Source: Maridesulfovibrio bastinii DSM 16055 (GTDB lineage Bacteria > Desulfobacterota > Desulfovibrionia > Desulfovibrionales > Desulfovibrionaceae). Taken from it: a stretch of DNA of 64,000 bases. Shown here in pieces: positions 53,910 to 63,521 of the stretch (position 1 is the first letter of the stretch; each line of letters starts with the position of its first letter). The position numbers and the translations under genes were made by a program. The stretch spans positions 1 to 64,000 of the forward strand of contig NZ_AUCX01000021.1 in NCBI RefSeq assembly GCF_000429985.1. Reading direction: 5' to 3'. The notes beneath the pieces are model-generated. The model had not been told where the DNA came from and ran no database searches. It saw only the letters and a list, made by a program, of their open reading frames with translations.

Positions 53910-55309
53910 CAGGATTCTCCGCTTCCGTTTATCCTAGGCAGATGTATTGTAAATGTTGTCCCTTTTCCGGGTTCGCTTTCGGCGTAGATGGTTCCACCAT
54001 GTTTTTTTATAATCCCGTGTATAATGGAAAGACCCAGACCAGTGCCCTGACCTACCGGTTTTGTGGTGAAGAAGGGATCAAATATACGGTTGAGGGTCTC
54101 TTTGTCCATCCCGCACCCATTGTCCGCAACATCAATCCTTACCGTCTCATTTTCTTCTTTTCCGGTTATCTTAAGAGTTCCTCCGTCATTCATGGCCTGA
54201 GCAGCATTCATAAACAGGTTGATAAAAACCTGTTCAAGGTAGTGCAGGTCTCCGGGGACCTCCGGCAGATTGGCAGGGAGTCTGTTTTCAACATTTATGC
54301 TGTGCAGCGAAAGCTGGTTGCCGACCAGTTTAAGTGTCTGGTTGATAACGGTGGACATTTTCAGCGGTGAAAGGGTGCGTTGCTCTGATCTTGAAAAGTC
54401 CAGAAGATTGCGGACCACATCGCTTGCTCTGGCTATCTCACTGATGATGTCTTCCAGCAGTTCCCGCATTTCTTCGCGGGGCATTTCTTCCAGTTCTTCC
54501 AGAAGAGTGTCCGCTGTTAGTGATACATTGTTTAAAGGGTTGTTCAGCTCATGGGCTATGCCGGATGTCAGCGTACCAATTGATACCAGTTTACGAGATT
54601 CAATAAGTTGTTTCTGGCGGGTATCAAGCTCATCAGCCATATTCATGAAAGCTGAACGCATAAGCACTGAAATAGGATCGTCACTGCTGATATGTTCAAT
54701 TGCATCATAATCACCTTTGGCCACACCTTCTGCGGCCCGCTGAACATATTTCAGCCTTTCAAGAACTTTTCTGGCCTGAAGTACATAAATGACAGTAATC
54801 AGGATGAGTACCGTCAGCATGACAGCTATCGGAAGGTAACGGATGCGGTTCAGAGCACTATGTATTCGCTCTTTTTTGGTCCTCAGCAATTCCTGAGCAT
54901 CTTCTACAAGTTTTCCGCCATAACTTCTGGTCTCCGCGGAGACGGAATTATCGCCGTTGGCAAGGGCCTGAAGCAGGTTTCTGTATTTAGAAATACTGTT
55001 GATAATATCACTGTAATCATCGCTGCTGACGATATCGAGGATTTTGGGGTGCAGCACCTCAAGAGTTTTTTCCGCACGGTTCAGGTAGACGTTGGCTTCT
55101 TTCAGGCTGTTCGGTTCAGGATAGAACATAAAGTTTTTTTCGTATCGGCGGGTTTCAAGTATATCTGAGAGTACATCATGAAATTCGTCCATGATGGTAA
55201 GACGTTCACGAAAAGCGTCTATGTTCCACCAGTACATTCCCATGGTCAGCAGCATAAAAAGAACATAGGCCATGAACATTAAAAGAACTTTTATTTTAAG
55301 AGCTTGCAT
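53909..55309 (-). CDS. membrane sensor histidine kinase
   Basis: 466 residues. Helix about 7-25, extracytoplasmic helical domain about 26-160 (four-helix type, with DILETRRYEKNFMFYPEP), helix about 164-184, HAMP to about 240, HisKA with His253 (GIAHELNNPLNN), HATPase with NLFMNAAQAM, ADNGCGMD and GTGLGLSI. The HELNNPLNN form is common in NtrB-like kinases paired with sigma-54 activators. It forms an operon with the response regulator (1-base overlap). The ligand is unknown. Confidence 0.93.
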   Translation of the reverse strand: MQALKIKVLLMFMAYVLFMLLTMGMYWWNIDAFRERLTIMDEFHDVLSDILETRRYEKNFMFYPEPNSLKEANVYLNRAEKTLEVLHPKILDIVSSDDYSDIINSISKYRNLLQALANGDNSVSAETRSYGGKLVEDAQELLRTKKERIHSALNRIRYLPIAVMLTVLILITVIYVLQARKVLERLKYVQRAAEGVAKGDYDAIEHISSDDPISVLMRSAFMNMADELDTRQKQLIESRKLVSIGTLTSGIAHELNNPLNNVSLTADTLLEELEEMPREEMRELLEDIISEIARASDVVRNLLDFSRSEQRTLSPLKMSTVINQTLKLVGNQLSLHSINVENRLPANLPEVPGDLHYLEQVFINLFMNAAQAMNDGGTLKITGKEENETVRIDVADNGCGMDKETLNRIFDPFFTTKPVGQGTGLGLSIIHGIIKKHGGTIYAESEPGKGTTFTIHLPRINGSGES

Positions 55310-55450
55310 GTGTTTCCCCGGATGTGGCAGCGTTGTGGAAATATCAGATAAACAGTTATGGAACCGCTAAAGCCCATAAACAGGATCTATTTTCGCCCCA
55401 AAACGGGATAAAAATCAACTTGGTAGTGGCAGTGCGGTATAAAGCAGTAT

Positions 55451-56362
55451 TTATCTGTCGTGAGAGACTTTTGCCCGGGAGAGTTTAGGTCTTGTCAGGA
55501 ACAGGTATGACCCTATGGAAATAAAAATTACGAGTCTGCCGCACAGGGTAGTGACAGGAGGATGTTCGTTGAAAAAGCATAAAGCCCAGATAGGAGCAAG
55601 CACGGTGCTTATCAGCGTCAGGGTAGCCATTTCTGATGAGGGTATATAGCGTGAGGACAGCGCGTTCATAACTCTTCCTATGGGAGCGGAAGCTATGCCC
55701 ATGGCTCCCATGATCAGCCAAGAATCAAGAGGTATATGCGTGGGATCAGATTGAAAAAACATTACTATTGCCAGAAAAAAACCACCGGTGCCAACAACGG
55801 CCAGTCTGCTCATGTCACTGTATTTTCTCCATACCGCCCCGTTCATGCTGACGCATGAGACTGCACAGAGGGCATAGCCGTCACCCATAATATTACCATT
55901 TGTCAGTGATCCGCTGACAACTATATAAATTCCGGTTATCAGCCCGAAAATGGACATCCATAAGGCTTTTGATGTTTTTTCGTGCATAAAGAGCCATGCG
56001 GCAAGAGCTGTGAGAATTGGTCGCGCACTAAGGATGAATACTGTGTTTGCAACAGAGGTGTTTCTTATGCTCATGATGAATGTTGATGAGCTTCCGACTA
56101 TAAGAAGAGATGATAAAATGAGTGGCCATCCAGCCTCTTTGAGGGTTCTAATAAAACCTCTCTTGTCGGTTAACTGTATGAGTATTGCCATCGAAATCGC
56201 TGAGAAAAGACCGAAAAGAAAAACCGTGTCAGCTCCGCTTATTCCTGCTGTTCTAATGAAAACAGAGTCAAAACTTATCAGGAAGCCTCCGCACAGGGCC
56301 GCGGCACGACCTTTACCGGAATTCGTTTTCGGAATAATTTCATTTATGGACAGCATGCTCAT
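55451..56362 (-). CDS. EamA/DMT-family transporter
   Basis: 303 residues from the ATG at 56362, which has AGGAG eight bases before it; the open frame extends 36 codons further upstream without a ribosome site. About ten membrane helices in two EamA repeats (LISFDSVFIRTAG ... ; ALCAVSCVSMNGAVWRKYS ...). Such proteins export metabolites or amino acids. Minus strand, alone, with no visible terminator. The substrate cannot be inferred. Confidence 0.85.
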   Translation of the reverse strand: MSMLSINEIIPKTNSGKGRAAALCGGFLISFDSVFIRTAGISGADTVFLFGLFSAISMAILIQLTDKRGFIRTLKEAGWPLILSSLLIVGSSSTFIMSIRNTSVANTVFILSARPILTALAAWLFMHEKTSKALWMSIFGLITGIYIVVSGSLTNGNIMGDGYALCAVSCVSMNGAVWRKYSDMSRLAVVGTGGFFLAIVMFFQSDPTHIPLDSWLIMGAMGIASAPIGRVMNALSSRYIPSSEMATLTLISTVLAPIWALCFFNEHPPVTTLCGRLVIFISIGSYLFLTRPKLSRAKVSHDR

Positions 56363-56788
56363 TGTATAAACTCCTGATTCAGTAACAAGCTGAATTTGCA
56401 GACTTAAAAAGCAGCATTTCGTAATATGCATTAAATGGAAATGTTGCAAAAGGGCGGAGTCGGAACACAACTTTTTCGATTATCTTGATCGAACGGCGTG
56501 ATAGTGGCTTCGCGAAAAGAAGCAGAGTTTACTATTATCCGGTTTAGACCTGTGGAAAACGGTTGCCATATTATCGGGTGCAACAGAACAGAATTTTGAA
56601 GTGTCAGGTTAGGCTGAATTAAAAAGTAAAATTAAAATACCGGATATCTTACTGCTTCATGCATATTCTCTAAAAAGTATGAAACGCCTAAAAGGACGTC
56701 AATATTTTTTTATAATGTATCCATTTTTTAAGTGGTAGGACAGGTTTGAAATAGCTTGGCTTGCAGCATTTTAAACCTGATTATTCAT
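56363..56788. other. spacer between DMT and MFS genes
   Basis: 426 bases on the 5' side of the DMT gene and 3' side of the MFS gene. AT-rich, no credible gene, no recognised site. Confidence 0.4.
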
Positions 56789-57991
56789 TTAAATTACAGT
56801 CTTTTTTCTAAGCAGGATCACCGCAATAGGGAAAGCGCAGAAGACAGTTGCTCCGCTGACAATAAAGACCGACATAAGTCCTGTGGCATCGGCAACTGCG
56901 CCAAGAGCAGGGCCGGTAATACCTAAAGCCAGATCAAGGAAAGCAGTATAGGTTCCCATGGCCAGTCCGGGGTTTTCAGCCGGGGCAAGGCGCACGGCTT
57001 CAAGACCGAATCCCGGATAGACAAGGGCGTATCCCAGTCCTGTTACTGCCGCCCCTATGAAGGCCAGCAGCGGGTTTGGAGTCATCCCGATCATGAATCC
57101 TCCGGCGGCTTCTATAAGTACACATATCAGAGCTACCTTGGCCCCTCCTATTTTGTCCGGGAGATGACCGAAGAAGAGTCTGCCCAGAATAAAAGCACCG
57201 CTGAGTGAGGTGAAGACAAGCCATGCTGAATCCCAGCCCTTATCCGCAAAGAGCAATGCTCCGAAAGTTGTGATGGAACCAAAACCAGCTGCGGTGAAGG
57301 CCAGACCTACTCCGGGAAGCCAGACAGAGCTTATTACCTGAGCCATGTCTTTGAATGCATTTGAAGCTTTCTTTTTTGATGCCGGTCCCTGCATGGGGAG
57401 TACCGCCAGCAAGGTTAGCAGTGGTAATGCTACTGTCACGGCTGCGGTGCTGTCGAAGCCGTATTTGCCATATAAAAAAGTGCCCAGCGGAGCTCCCGCC
57501 GCATAAGCTCCCCACAGGGCTGTTCCAAGCCATGCAATAACTTTTCCGGCGTGGCTTACTCCGAACATGGATAATCCCCAGACAAGGGTTCCGGTGATGA
57601 CAAAACTTTCTGAGACGCCCAGCACCGTTCTGGCAAGTACCAGCAGGGTCACCGCAATATTAGGACTTGAAATGAAATAGATAGAGGCGAAATAGAGTGC
57701 TCCGGCGATTGCACCGGCCAGCAGCCCTATAATAACGGTGCGTTTTGCTCCGTTTACATCGGCATGGTGTCCCGACCATATCCTTGAAATCAGGGCGGCA
57801 ATAAATTCACAACTTACAGTTATCCCGACCATGAGGGTGCCGAAGCCAAGTTTATGGGAGACATAGAGAGGGACTACCGGCATGGCTACACCGATTATCA
57901 GATAGTTAACCAGCACGATCATCAGCAGTGGGAAAAGTGAAGTCAGTTTCCACTGAATATGGATAGAGTTTTGAGTGTTGTCTGTGGACAT
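56789..57991 (-). CDS. major facilitator superfamily exporter (AraJ/YhhS-like)
   Basis: 400 residues with 12 membrane helices. Loop 2-3 carries the MFS signature region (SRIWSGHHADVNGAKRTVIIG), and GHLPDKIGGAKVALI is its repeat in the second half. It resembles drug or sugar efflux transporters of the YhhS/AraJ type. GCGGAAA precedes the ATG. Monocistronic. Confidence 0.87.
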   Translation of the reverse strand: MSTDNTQNSIHIQWKLTSLFPLLMIVLVNYLIIGVAMPVVPLYVSHKLGFGTLMVGITVSCEFIAALISRIWSGHHADVNGAKRTVIIGLLAGAIAGALYFASIYFISSPNIAVTLLVLARTVLGVSESFVITGTLVWGLSMFGVSHAGKVIAWLGTALWGAYAAGAPLGTFLYGKYGFDSTAAVTVALPLLTLLAVLPMQGPASKKKASNAFKDMAQVISSVWLPGVGLAFTAAGFGSITTFGALLFADKGWDSAWLVFTSLSGAFILGRLFFGHLPDKIGGAKVALICVLIEAAGGFMIGMTPNPLLAFIGAAVTGLGYALVYPGFGLEAVRLAPAENPGLAMGTYTAFLDLALGITGPALGAVADATGLMSVFIVSGATVFCAFPIAVILLRKKTVI

Positions 57992-58540
57992 TTGATATTT
58001 CCGCGAGCTGCAAGGCAGATCTGTTAGAGTAAAAAGAGCAGAATTAACTTTGTGCTGGTACAGCAGGCAAAGAAAAAATGCTGATATTTGGATAATAATT
58101 CAGCTTGAAAAATTAAATCCAATGGACCGGTGGTGAATTTATTGTTGAGCTTTTTATTAAAATTATTAGAGTGTTGAAGTAGGCATAGGATTATCAGTCG
58201 CCAGCAGTCACAGGTAATAAAGTAATTCAGAATCAGGTATTACTCATTTTGTGAAGCGTTTATATGTCGGCAGGCTTACAATTCTTAAAAATCGCAATCC
58301 TTATTATCCTTTGTCAGGGGGATTAAAAATAGCTGATTCTCCAAAATTTTTGCCTAAACCTGTTTCCAGCTCTACACCAGTTTTTAATCCGGGTAATGTA
58401 AATCAGTATGACATGGTTAATTGAATAAGATGGCTTATATGCAGACGCTGCGCAAGATTCTTCAAACAATCCTAACTTGAAGACGCAAAATATGTTGCAG
58501 TCTATTTAATGTTTTTTTACTAATTATTGCAGGATTCCCG
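57992..58540. other. 549-base spacer without recognised features
   Basis: Upstream of the MFS gene and downstream of the GATase gene, both on the minus strand. No open frame with a ribosome site, no strong hairpin and no motif that I recognise. Confidence 0.4.
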
Positions 58541-59242
58541 CTAAAATGAATCAGAGAGATTTATCCAGTTTGCGAACAGCAGGTCATTTTTTGAGAACTC
58601 TTTAAGCGATGGTTTGTCACCGCAGAATTTTGCATCACTACTGTCATTCTCTTTTTCTCTGGCCTGAAGGCTGAATTTTTCCATATCTTCATATAGAAAA
58701 TCAGGATGAAACTGTACGCCCCATACCGGATGGTTTTTAAGCTGGAATCCTTGAACGGCACATCTGTCAGAACTGGCGATTATCTCAAACCTGTCGTCAA
58801 GATCATACACTTCATCATAGTGATAAACTCCTGATTTAAAATCATTCATGCCCTTAAATATAGAGTTCTCAGTATGTTTGATTCTGGTCCAGCCTATTTC
58901 CGGAGTGGCTGATTTGCGAACATGCTCTTTACCCATAATGTGTCTTATCAAAAACTGGTGTCCAAAGCAGATCCCAAGAATTGATTTTTTTGCTGAGATG
59001 AAGCTGGCTATGACTTTATGCAGATTAGGATACCAGTCTCTTTCATCCGTAGCACTTGCCGTAGATCCTGATATTAATAGATTGGTGTAGTTCTTTATAT
59101 AATCTATTTTATCAAGATTGTTAAAATTGTATGTTATTGTATTTATATTTAGTGATTTTAATATGTTATCTGTTCTTGTCTGAAAGCTGGATTTGAAGTC
59201 ATCTTCAGCTAGAAGATTGAGTACCAGAATATTAGTATCCAT
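58541..59242 (-). CDS. class I glutamine amidotransferase-like protein
   Basis: 233 residues from the ATG at 59242, which has AAGGA eight bases before it; the open frame continues 44 codons upstream with no start signal. The type-1 GATase triad is visible: Cys92 in GICFGHQ, His in WGVQFHPDF and the acidic residue two or three positions on (YED). Stand-alone GATases of this length may remove gamma-glutamyl groups or assist unknown synthetases. Divergent from a 68-residue ORF. Confidence 0.82.
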   Translation of the reverse strand: MDTNILVLNLLAEDDFKSSFQTRTDNILKSLNINTITYNFNNLDKIDYIKNYTNLLISGSTASATDERDWYPNLHKVIASFISAKKSILGICFGHQFLIRHIMGKEHVRKSATPEIGWTRIKHTENSIFKGMNDFKSGVYHYDEVYDLDDRFEIIASSDRCAVQGFQLKNHPVWGVQFHPDFLYEDMEKFSLQAREKENDSSDAKFCGDKPSLKEFSKNDLLFANWINLSDSF

Positions 59243-59401
59243 GATGAATGTCCTTATCTGAAGGAAAATATTAATCAATATGTACTTGTCAGCCCTTGAA
59301 AACACAGCAGTGAGTGTCTGGATTTTTGGGACGTCAACAGGTAGAGTATTTTTAAGAAAGAGCACACATGACAATATTAATCAATTACCAAAGTAGAGAC
59401 T

Positions 59402-59608
59402 ATGAACTTAAATCGTATTCAAATTTCAATTTTTAAAAATCTGAGTAAGGAAAAAGAGCTCGAAGTTGACATCTATGTCAAAAAACATGCTCTGGAGTTT
59501 ATTGGAGTCCAGCGGGACTGTATTGAAGACTTGAGTGAAGAGGAAGGGGATGCCTGGATAAACAAAGCGTATATCATCTCCATCTCCGGTGAAGAGGGGA
59601 TATGTTAA
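59402..59608 (+). CDS. small hypothetical protein
   Basis: 68 residues, not recognised. Acidic C-terminal half (CIEDLSEEEGDAWINKAYIISISGEEG), no signal peptide. Ribosome site poor (AAGTAGAGACT). A well-formed terminator follows 19 bases after the stop, which supports a real transcript. A 13-mer AATATTAATCAAT occurs twice upstream (59267-59279, 59373-59385). Confidence 0.45.
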   Translation: MNLNRIQISIFKNLSKEKELEVDIYVKKHALEFIGVQRDCIEDLSEEEGDAWINKAYIISISGEEGIC

Positions 59609-59626
59609 GCTTATGAAAATTTAATA

Positions 59627-59659
59627 CGGGATAAATCTACCATATTCAGATTTATCCCG
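59627..59659. terminator. bidirectional terminator
   Basis: A 12-bp stem (59627-59638 with 59648-59659) has a 9-base loop and is followed by a T run on the plus strand. It separates the 68-residue ORF from the convergent pncB gene. Confidence 0.85.
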
Positions 59660-59668
59660 CTTTTTTTA

Positions 59669-61120
59669 TTATAAACCCTGCATTTTATGCAGGATATTCA
59701 TTTTTTGTTCATAATATTCAGGACTCATATCCAGATAATGTTTATGGGGATTTGAAAAACGCTGTTCTTCTTTCCAGATTTCATTTTTGAGCTGGGCCTC
59801 AACGTGTTTGCGTATCTCTTCAATATCTTTTGGCGGATAAATACGTTTTCCATTTTTTATCATCTGGCATTGCAGTTCTTTGATTTTAAAATTTGAGAAC
59901 TGGCGATTTTTCCATGGTTTTTCCGGGTCCACATAGCGATACGGTTTTTCTGTATCGATTATTTCATCTGCCAGCGTAATCAGGTCTGCTATTGCCTGTC
60001 CTTCTTCATTATATACTCTGAAAACTTTTTTCAGACCGGGATTGGTGATTTTTTCAACCGATTCGGAAAGTTTGATTCTGGGCATGAATTTGCCTTGTTC
60101 TTCAACGGCTGTAAGCTTGTATACCGCTCCGAAAACAGGGTCGCTTTTGGCTGTGATCAGCCTCTCACCAACACCGAATCCGTCAATTTTGCCGCCCTGT
60201 CCCAGAATTGAATGAATGGTATATTCGTCCAGACTGTTGGAAGCAAAAATTTTACAGTCGGCAAGGCCTGCTTCATCCAGCATGGCCCGAACTATTTTTG
60301 ACAGATAAGCAAGATCACCTGAATCAAGGCGGACTCCTTTAAGCCTTTTACCTAAAGGCTCCAGAACTTCTTTTGCCATTCGGATAGCGTTGCGGATTCC
60401 AGAGTAGAGAACATTATATGTATCAATAAGCAGAACACAGTTGTCAGGGTAGCTCAGAGCATAATTTTTGAATGCTTCATATTCATTCTCGTAGAGCATG
60501 ACCCAGCTGTGCGACATTGTTCCGCTTACCGGTATACCGAACTGTTTGCCCGCCAGTATGTTCGAGGTGCTGCTGGCCCCGCCGATATAAGCGGCCCGTG
60601 CTCCATAAGTTGCCGCATCCATATTGTGAGCCCTTCTTGCACCGAAATCGGAAACCCCACGCCCTTTAGCTGATTTAACGATGCGGCTTGTTTTTGTAGC
60701 TATGAGCGACTGGTGATTAAGCTGGGTCAAAACAGCTGTTTCAACTAATTGAGCGTCAATGCATGGAGCGATGACCGTTAAAACAGGTTCATAGGGATAC
60801 ATGATTGTCCCTTCCGGGAAAGCGTAGATATCACCGCTGAACTTGAATGTGCTGAGGTAGTTAAGAAAATCATCACCAAAGATATTCATAGAGCGGAAAT
60901 ACTCTATATCGTCAGAATCGAAATGCAGGTTTTCAATATAATCAAGAACCTGCTCCAGTCCTGCAAAAATAGAAAATCCTCCGTTATCGGGATTTTTTCT
61001 GTAAAAAACATCAAAGGCTACACGCTGGTCCTTGATCTGATTTGTAAAATATCCATTTGCCATGGTCATTTCATACAAATCCATCATCATGCTGAGGTTG
61101 CGTTTATCGAACTGGGTCAT
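59669..61120 (-). CDS. pncB: nicotinate phosphoribosyltransferase
   Basis: 483 residues, the usual length. It makes nicotinate mononucleotide from nicotinate and PRPP with ATP (NAD salvage). DLYEMTMANGYF at the N-terminus and FSIFAGLEQVLDYIENL are typical. GTMSHSWVM holds the phosphorylated histidine; RLDSGDLAYLSK and KIFASNSLDEYTI with GVGERLITAKSDPVFGAVYKL complete the active site. GGAG stands eight bases before the ATG. Monocistronic. Confidence 0.94.
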   Translation of the reverse strand: MTQFDKRNLSMMMDLYEMTMANGYFTNQIKDQRVAFDVFYRKNPDNGGFSIFAGLEQVLDYIENLHFDSDDIEYFRSMNIFGDDFLNYLSTFKFSGDIYAFPEGTIMYPYEPVLTVIAPCIDAQLVETAVLTQLNHQSLIATKTSRIVKSAKGRGVSDFGARRAHNMDAATYGARAAYIGGASSTSNILAGKQFGIPVSGTMSHSWVMLYENEYEAFKNYALSYPDNCVLLIDTYNVLYSGIRNAIRMAKEVLEPLGKRLKGVRLDSGDLAYLSKIVRAMLDEAGLADCKIFASNSLDEYTIHSILGQGGKIDGFGVGERLITAKSDPVFGAVYKLTAVEEQGKFMPRIKLSESVEKITNPGLKKVFRVYNEEGQAIADLITLADEIIDTEKPYRYVDPEKPWKNRQFSNFKIKELQCQMIKNGKRIYPPKDIEEIRKHVEAQLKNEIWKEEQRFSNPHKHYLDMSPEYYEQKMNILHKMQGL

Positions 61121-61864
61121 GCCTGTCGCTCCGGCTATATGTTTGGTGGCGGAAATCTGGCGTCCATATTTTAAATGGAGTTTCCGTTTTGTTCTTCGGG
61201 GTTAAATAAAATTTTAATTTTATATTTCTCGAATTATTTAGTCAGTTAATTAAGACTCTTATAGTTGTCGAGGCAGAGTCTGCGGATTTTGGTGTTATAG
61301 GAATAAGATTTTGTGCAGACTTTTGGAATCAATAATATTTTTTTCACAAAGGTTGGAGTGCCGGCTGGATCATTTGAAAGGGGAAATACTTTTTTCACTG
61401 ATTTGATATGGTCGGCTTTCAAACTTTTCTCTCCTTTGTTTTTTTCAAGTAATTCTGGCTGCATAGTTTAGATAAGCAACCGGCTTGTATGCTGCTAAAA
61501 TCAGCTCTGCGATTATTTCTGCATAAAGCGTGTTGAAATGTTTTTCCGTTGAAACTTAAAAGAAAAATTCGCATTTCAATTTAATGATAGTACTCTTTTA
61601 GTTGTTTCCAATAATTCTAGTCTTATTAGTGCAGGATCAAAACTAGTATCAGGGGTGGCGGTGTCAATTTGACCTGTGTTCTGCCGAACTTTACTTATCT
61701 ATGATATATTATTGCATATTATGCTTAATTTTTCAGGCTGATAATAAGCTGAATTCATATTTATAAACACTGCGGTGTTCTTCAAAAAGAAGCGGAGCAC
61801 TGATGCCTTTTCATCAATGCTCCTGCATGAACTTTATCTGTAATAATTATGAAGATTTGTTTCT
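61121..61864. other. 744-base spacer upstream of pncB
   Basis: Contains the pncB promoter side, and at its far end the terminator of the CGGC gene (61794-61823). The only open frame (61246-61464, minus) lacks a ribosome site and looks random. Nothing else recognised. Confidence 0.45.
61794..61823 (-). terminator. terminator of the CGGC-domain gene
   Basis: GGAGCA/TGCTCC (61794-61799 with 61818-61823) enclosing TGATG/CATCA, with one mismatch. On the minus strand followed by GCTTCTTTTTG. Confidence 0.75.
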
Positions 61865-62311
61865 TTAATCGTATTCTTTTCGGGTAGCTTCGTCTGCTAT
61901 TGCTGCTTCAAGAACGGGTTGCCATTCAGGTCCGTCCCATGATCCGAGTCTGGAATGCATAGTCAGGTATTTTTCCGGGATAGGATGGGTGCCTACTACT
62001 ACTTTGACTTTATACTGGTTTTCCAGAAAGGATTTGAAGGTCTCAATGTATGGGCATGGCGGATATCCTACTAAAAGTCCGGTCGCGAGGTGAATGACTT
62101 CAACTCCGTTTTTGACCATCTCATCACCAAGATATTCAATGTTTCCACCAGGGCATCCATTGCATGTAGTGTAACCGGCAAGCTCAATCTCTTTATCCGC
62201 ATAAATTGAGAAAGCCCCGGCACGTTCACGCATGGCCCGCAGACATTTACCACCGGCGCAGGTTCTATAACGGTCACAGATAACTATTCCGATTCTTATC
62301 GGTTTGCTCAT
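61865..62311 (-). CDS. CGGC domain-containing metal-binding protein
   Basis: 148 residues, cytoplasmic. The cysteines fall in the CGGC-domain pattern: CDRYRTCAGGKCLRAM (12-27), TTCNGCPGGNIEYLGDEM (about 49-66) and GYPPCPYIETFK (about 82-93). The family is found in anaerobes and is thought to bind metal; the function is unknown. AAAGGAG stands six to seven bases before the ATG. It lies just downstream of the FadR-type regulator gene, on the same strand, 68 bases apart. Confidence 0.82.
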   Translation of the reverse strand: MSKPIRIGIVICDRYRTCAGGKCLRAMRERAGAFSIYADKEIELAGYTTCNGCPGGNIEYLGDEMVKNGVEVIHLATGLLVGYPPCPYIETFKSFLENQYKVKVVVGTHPIPEKYLTMHSRLGSWDGPEWQPVLEAAIADEATRKEYD

Positions 62312-62379
62312 GACGACTCCTTTGATCTTAAAAGATCAGATGACCCAATGAACAGAAATTTTTTTTGTGTGACTCTTAG

Positions 62380-63120
62380 TTATATTACCAGCTTTACTTC
62401 AGCTCGCCTTGCAACTCCCTTTATATGTTCTTCCATCGCTCTTTGCGCACCATCGGCCTTTTTGTTTTTGAGGTGCTTCATTATTGCTTCATGCTCGCTT
62501 ACGGTATCAATGACATTTCCGTCATGGGCAAAAGGAAGTTTCTGGCTTTCAAAAAATAAACCGAGAAACGGCGATATGGATTCTGTGAAAAACCTGTTGT
62601 TAGCCGCTTCTATCATCTGGGAATGAAAAGCAAAATCCAGCCTTGCGAATTCAGTATGATCTTTTTCTTCAACGGATTGGCGCATAGTTCCGACAACAAC
62701 GCTTAAATCTTCTATCTGGGCAGGGGTGGCATTTATGGCCACCAGTCTGGCTATTGCCGGTTCTATAGCATAGCGAAACTGGTACATCTGTGATTCCCGC
62801 CCGGAAAGGGCGGATGTTGTCAGGAGCTGTATTCCGGGGTGATTGTCCGGCGCTGGGGCAGAAGGTTCTTCCGTAACAAAAACTCCTTTCGCAGGCTGAA
62901 TTATGAGGCGTCCTTTTGTCTCCATGGAGACAAGAGCCTCACGGATGGTCGGCCTGCTGAATCCCAATTCGTCTGCCAGACTTCTCTGTGACGGGAGTTT
63001 CTCACCGTCTTTCCAGCCATTAAGCCGGATCAATTCCTCAATGCTTTGAACAGCGGCTTCTGTCCTTGACTGTTTTCGACTGCCTGCGTCGCTATACTGG
63101 TAGTAAGCTCTGGAAGACAT
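62380..63120 (-). CDS. FadR-subfamily GntR transcriptional regulator
   Basis: 246 residues. Winged HTH about 22-88 (KLPSQRSLADELGFSRPTIREALVSMETKGRLIIQPAKGVFV) and an all-helical FCD effector domain about 108-240 (RYAIEPAIARLVAINA, DFAFHSQMIEAANN, VSEHEAIMKHL), with the Asp/His residues that often bind a metal and a carboxylate ligand. It is divergent from the ABC ATPase gene at 63522; operator-like sites lie between. It probably represses that transport operon and itself. Confidence 0.92.
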   Translation of the reverse strand: MSSRAYYQYSDAGSRKQSRTEAAVQSIEELIRLNGWKDGEKLPSQRSLADELGFSRPTIREALVSMETKGRLIIQPAKGVFVTEEPSAPAPDNHPGIQLLTTSALSGRESQMYQFRYAIEPAIARLVAINATPAQIEDLSVVVGTMRQSVEEKDHTEFARLDFAFHSQMIEAANNRFFTESISPFLGLFFESQKLPFAHDGNVIDTVSEHEAIMKHLKNKKADGAQRAMEEHIKGVARRAEVKLVI

Positions 63121-63156
63121 TTCTTAATCTCACAAGTTAAAGTTCATAATTTGAAA

Positions 63157-63173
63157 AACTGGTCTTACCAGTT
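63157..63173. promoter_or_regulatory. operator site 1 for the FadR-type regulator
   Basis: AACTGGT-CTT-ACCAGTT, a perfect 7-bp inverted repeat with a 3-base centre, fits the TGGT-N-ACCA core of FadR/PdhR-type operators. It lies 37 bases before the regulator's own start. Confidence 0.75.
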
Positions 63174-63307
63174 GGACAAATCCTATACACATGGTTTTTT
63201 TCTGTTTGTCTAGCAAAAAAATAGAACCCTCGATTTTGTAGTTTTTAAGGCCTATTTAAACAAAATTGTTATATTTATACTTTTTTTAAAATATTTATTT
63301 TTTTTAA

Positions 63308-63354
63308 TTGACAAATAAAGCAAAAATGAAGATCACAGAACTGGTCATACCGGA
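63308..63354 (+). promoter_or_regulatory. ABC operon promoter with operator site 2
   Basis: TTGACA (63308-63313) is a consensus -35; the -10 region is poor. ACTGGT-CAT-ACCGGA (63340-63354), an imperfect version of operator 1, lies just downstream where it would cover the transcription start. Bases 63121-63521 contain no gene. Confidence 0.55.
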
Positions 63355-63521
63355 CAGCCACTAGTGGTAAATTCCATTTTGACCTGAAGCCATGTGAAAA
63401 TCCCGATCAAGGCTGAATTGATAAGCAGGTGATTAAAAAGCCTCTAGGCATAATAACGTTACGACACAGGCTTTTTCCCTATGGAAAGCAGTCTGAAACC
63501 AAATAATGGCGGCGGAAAGTT

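Noticed and set aside
61246-61464. 72-codon minus-strand frame upstream of pncB
   Set aside because: No Shine-Dalgarno, no recognisable domain, AT-rich spacer composition.
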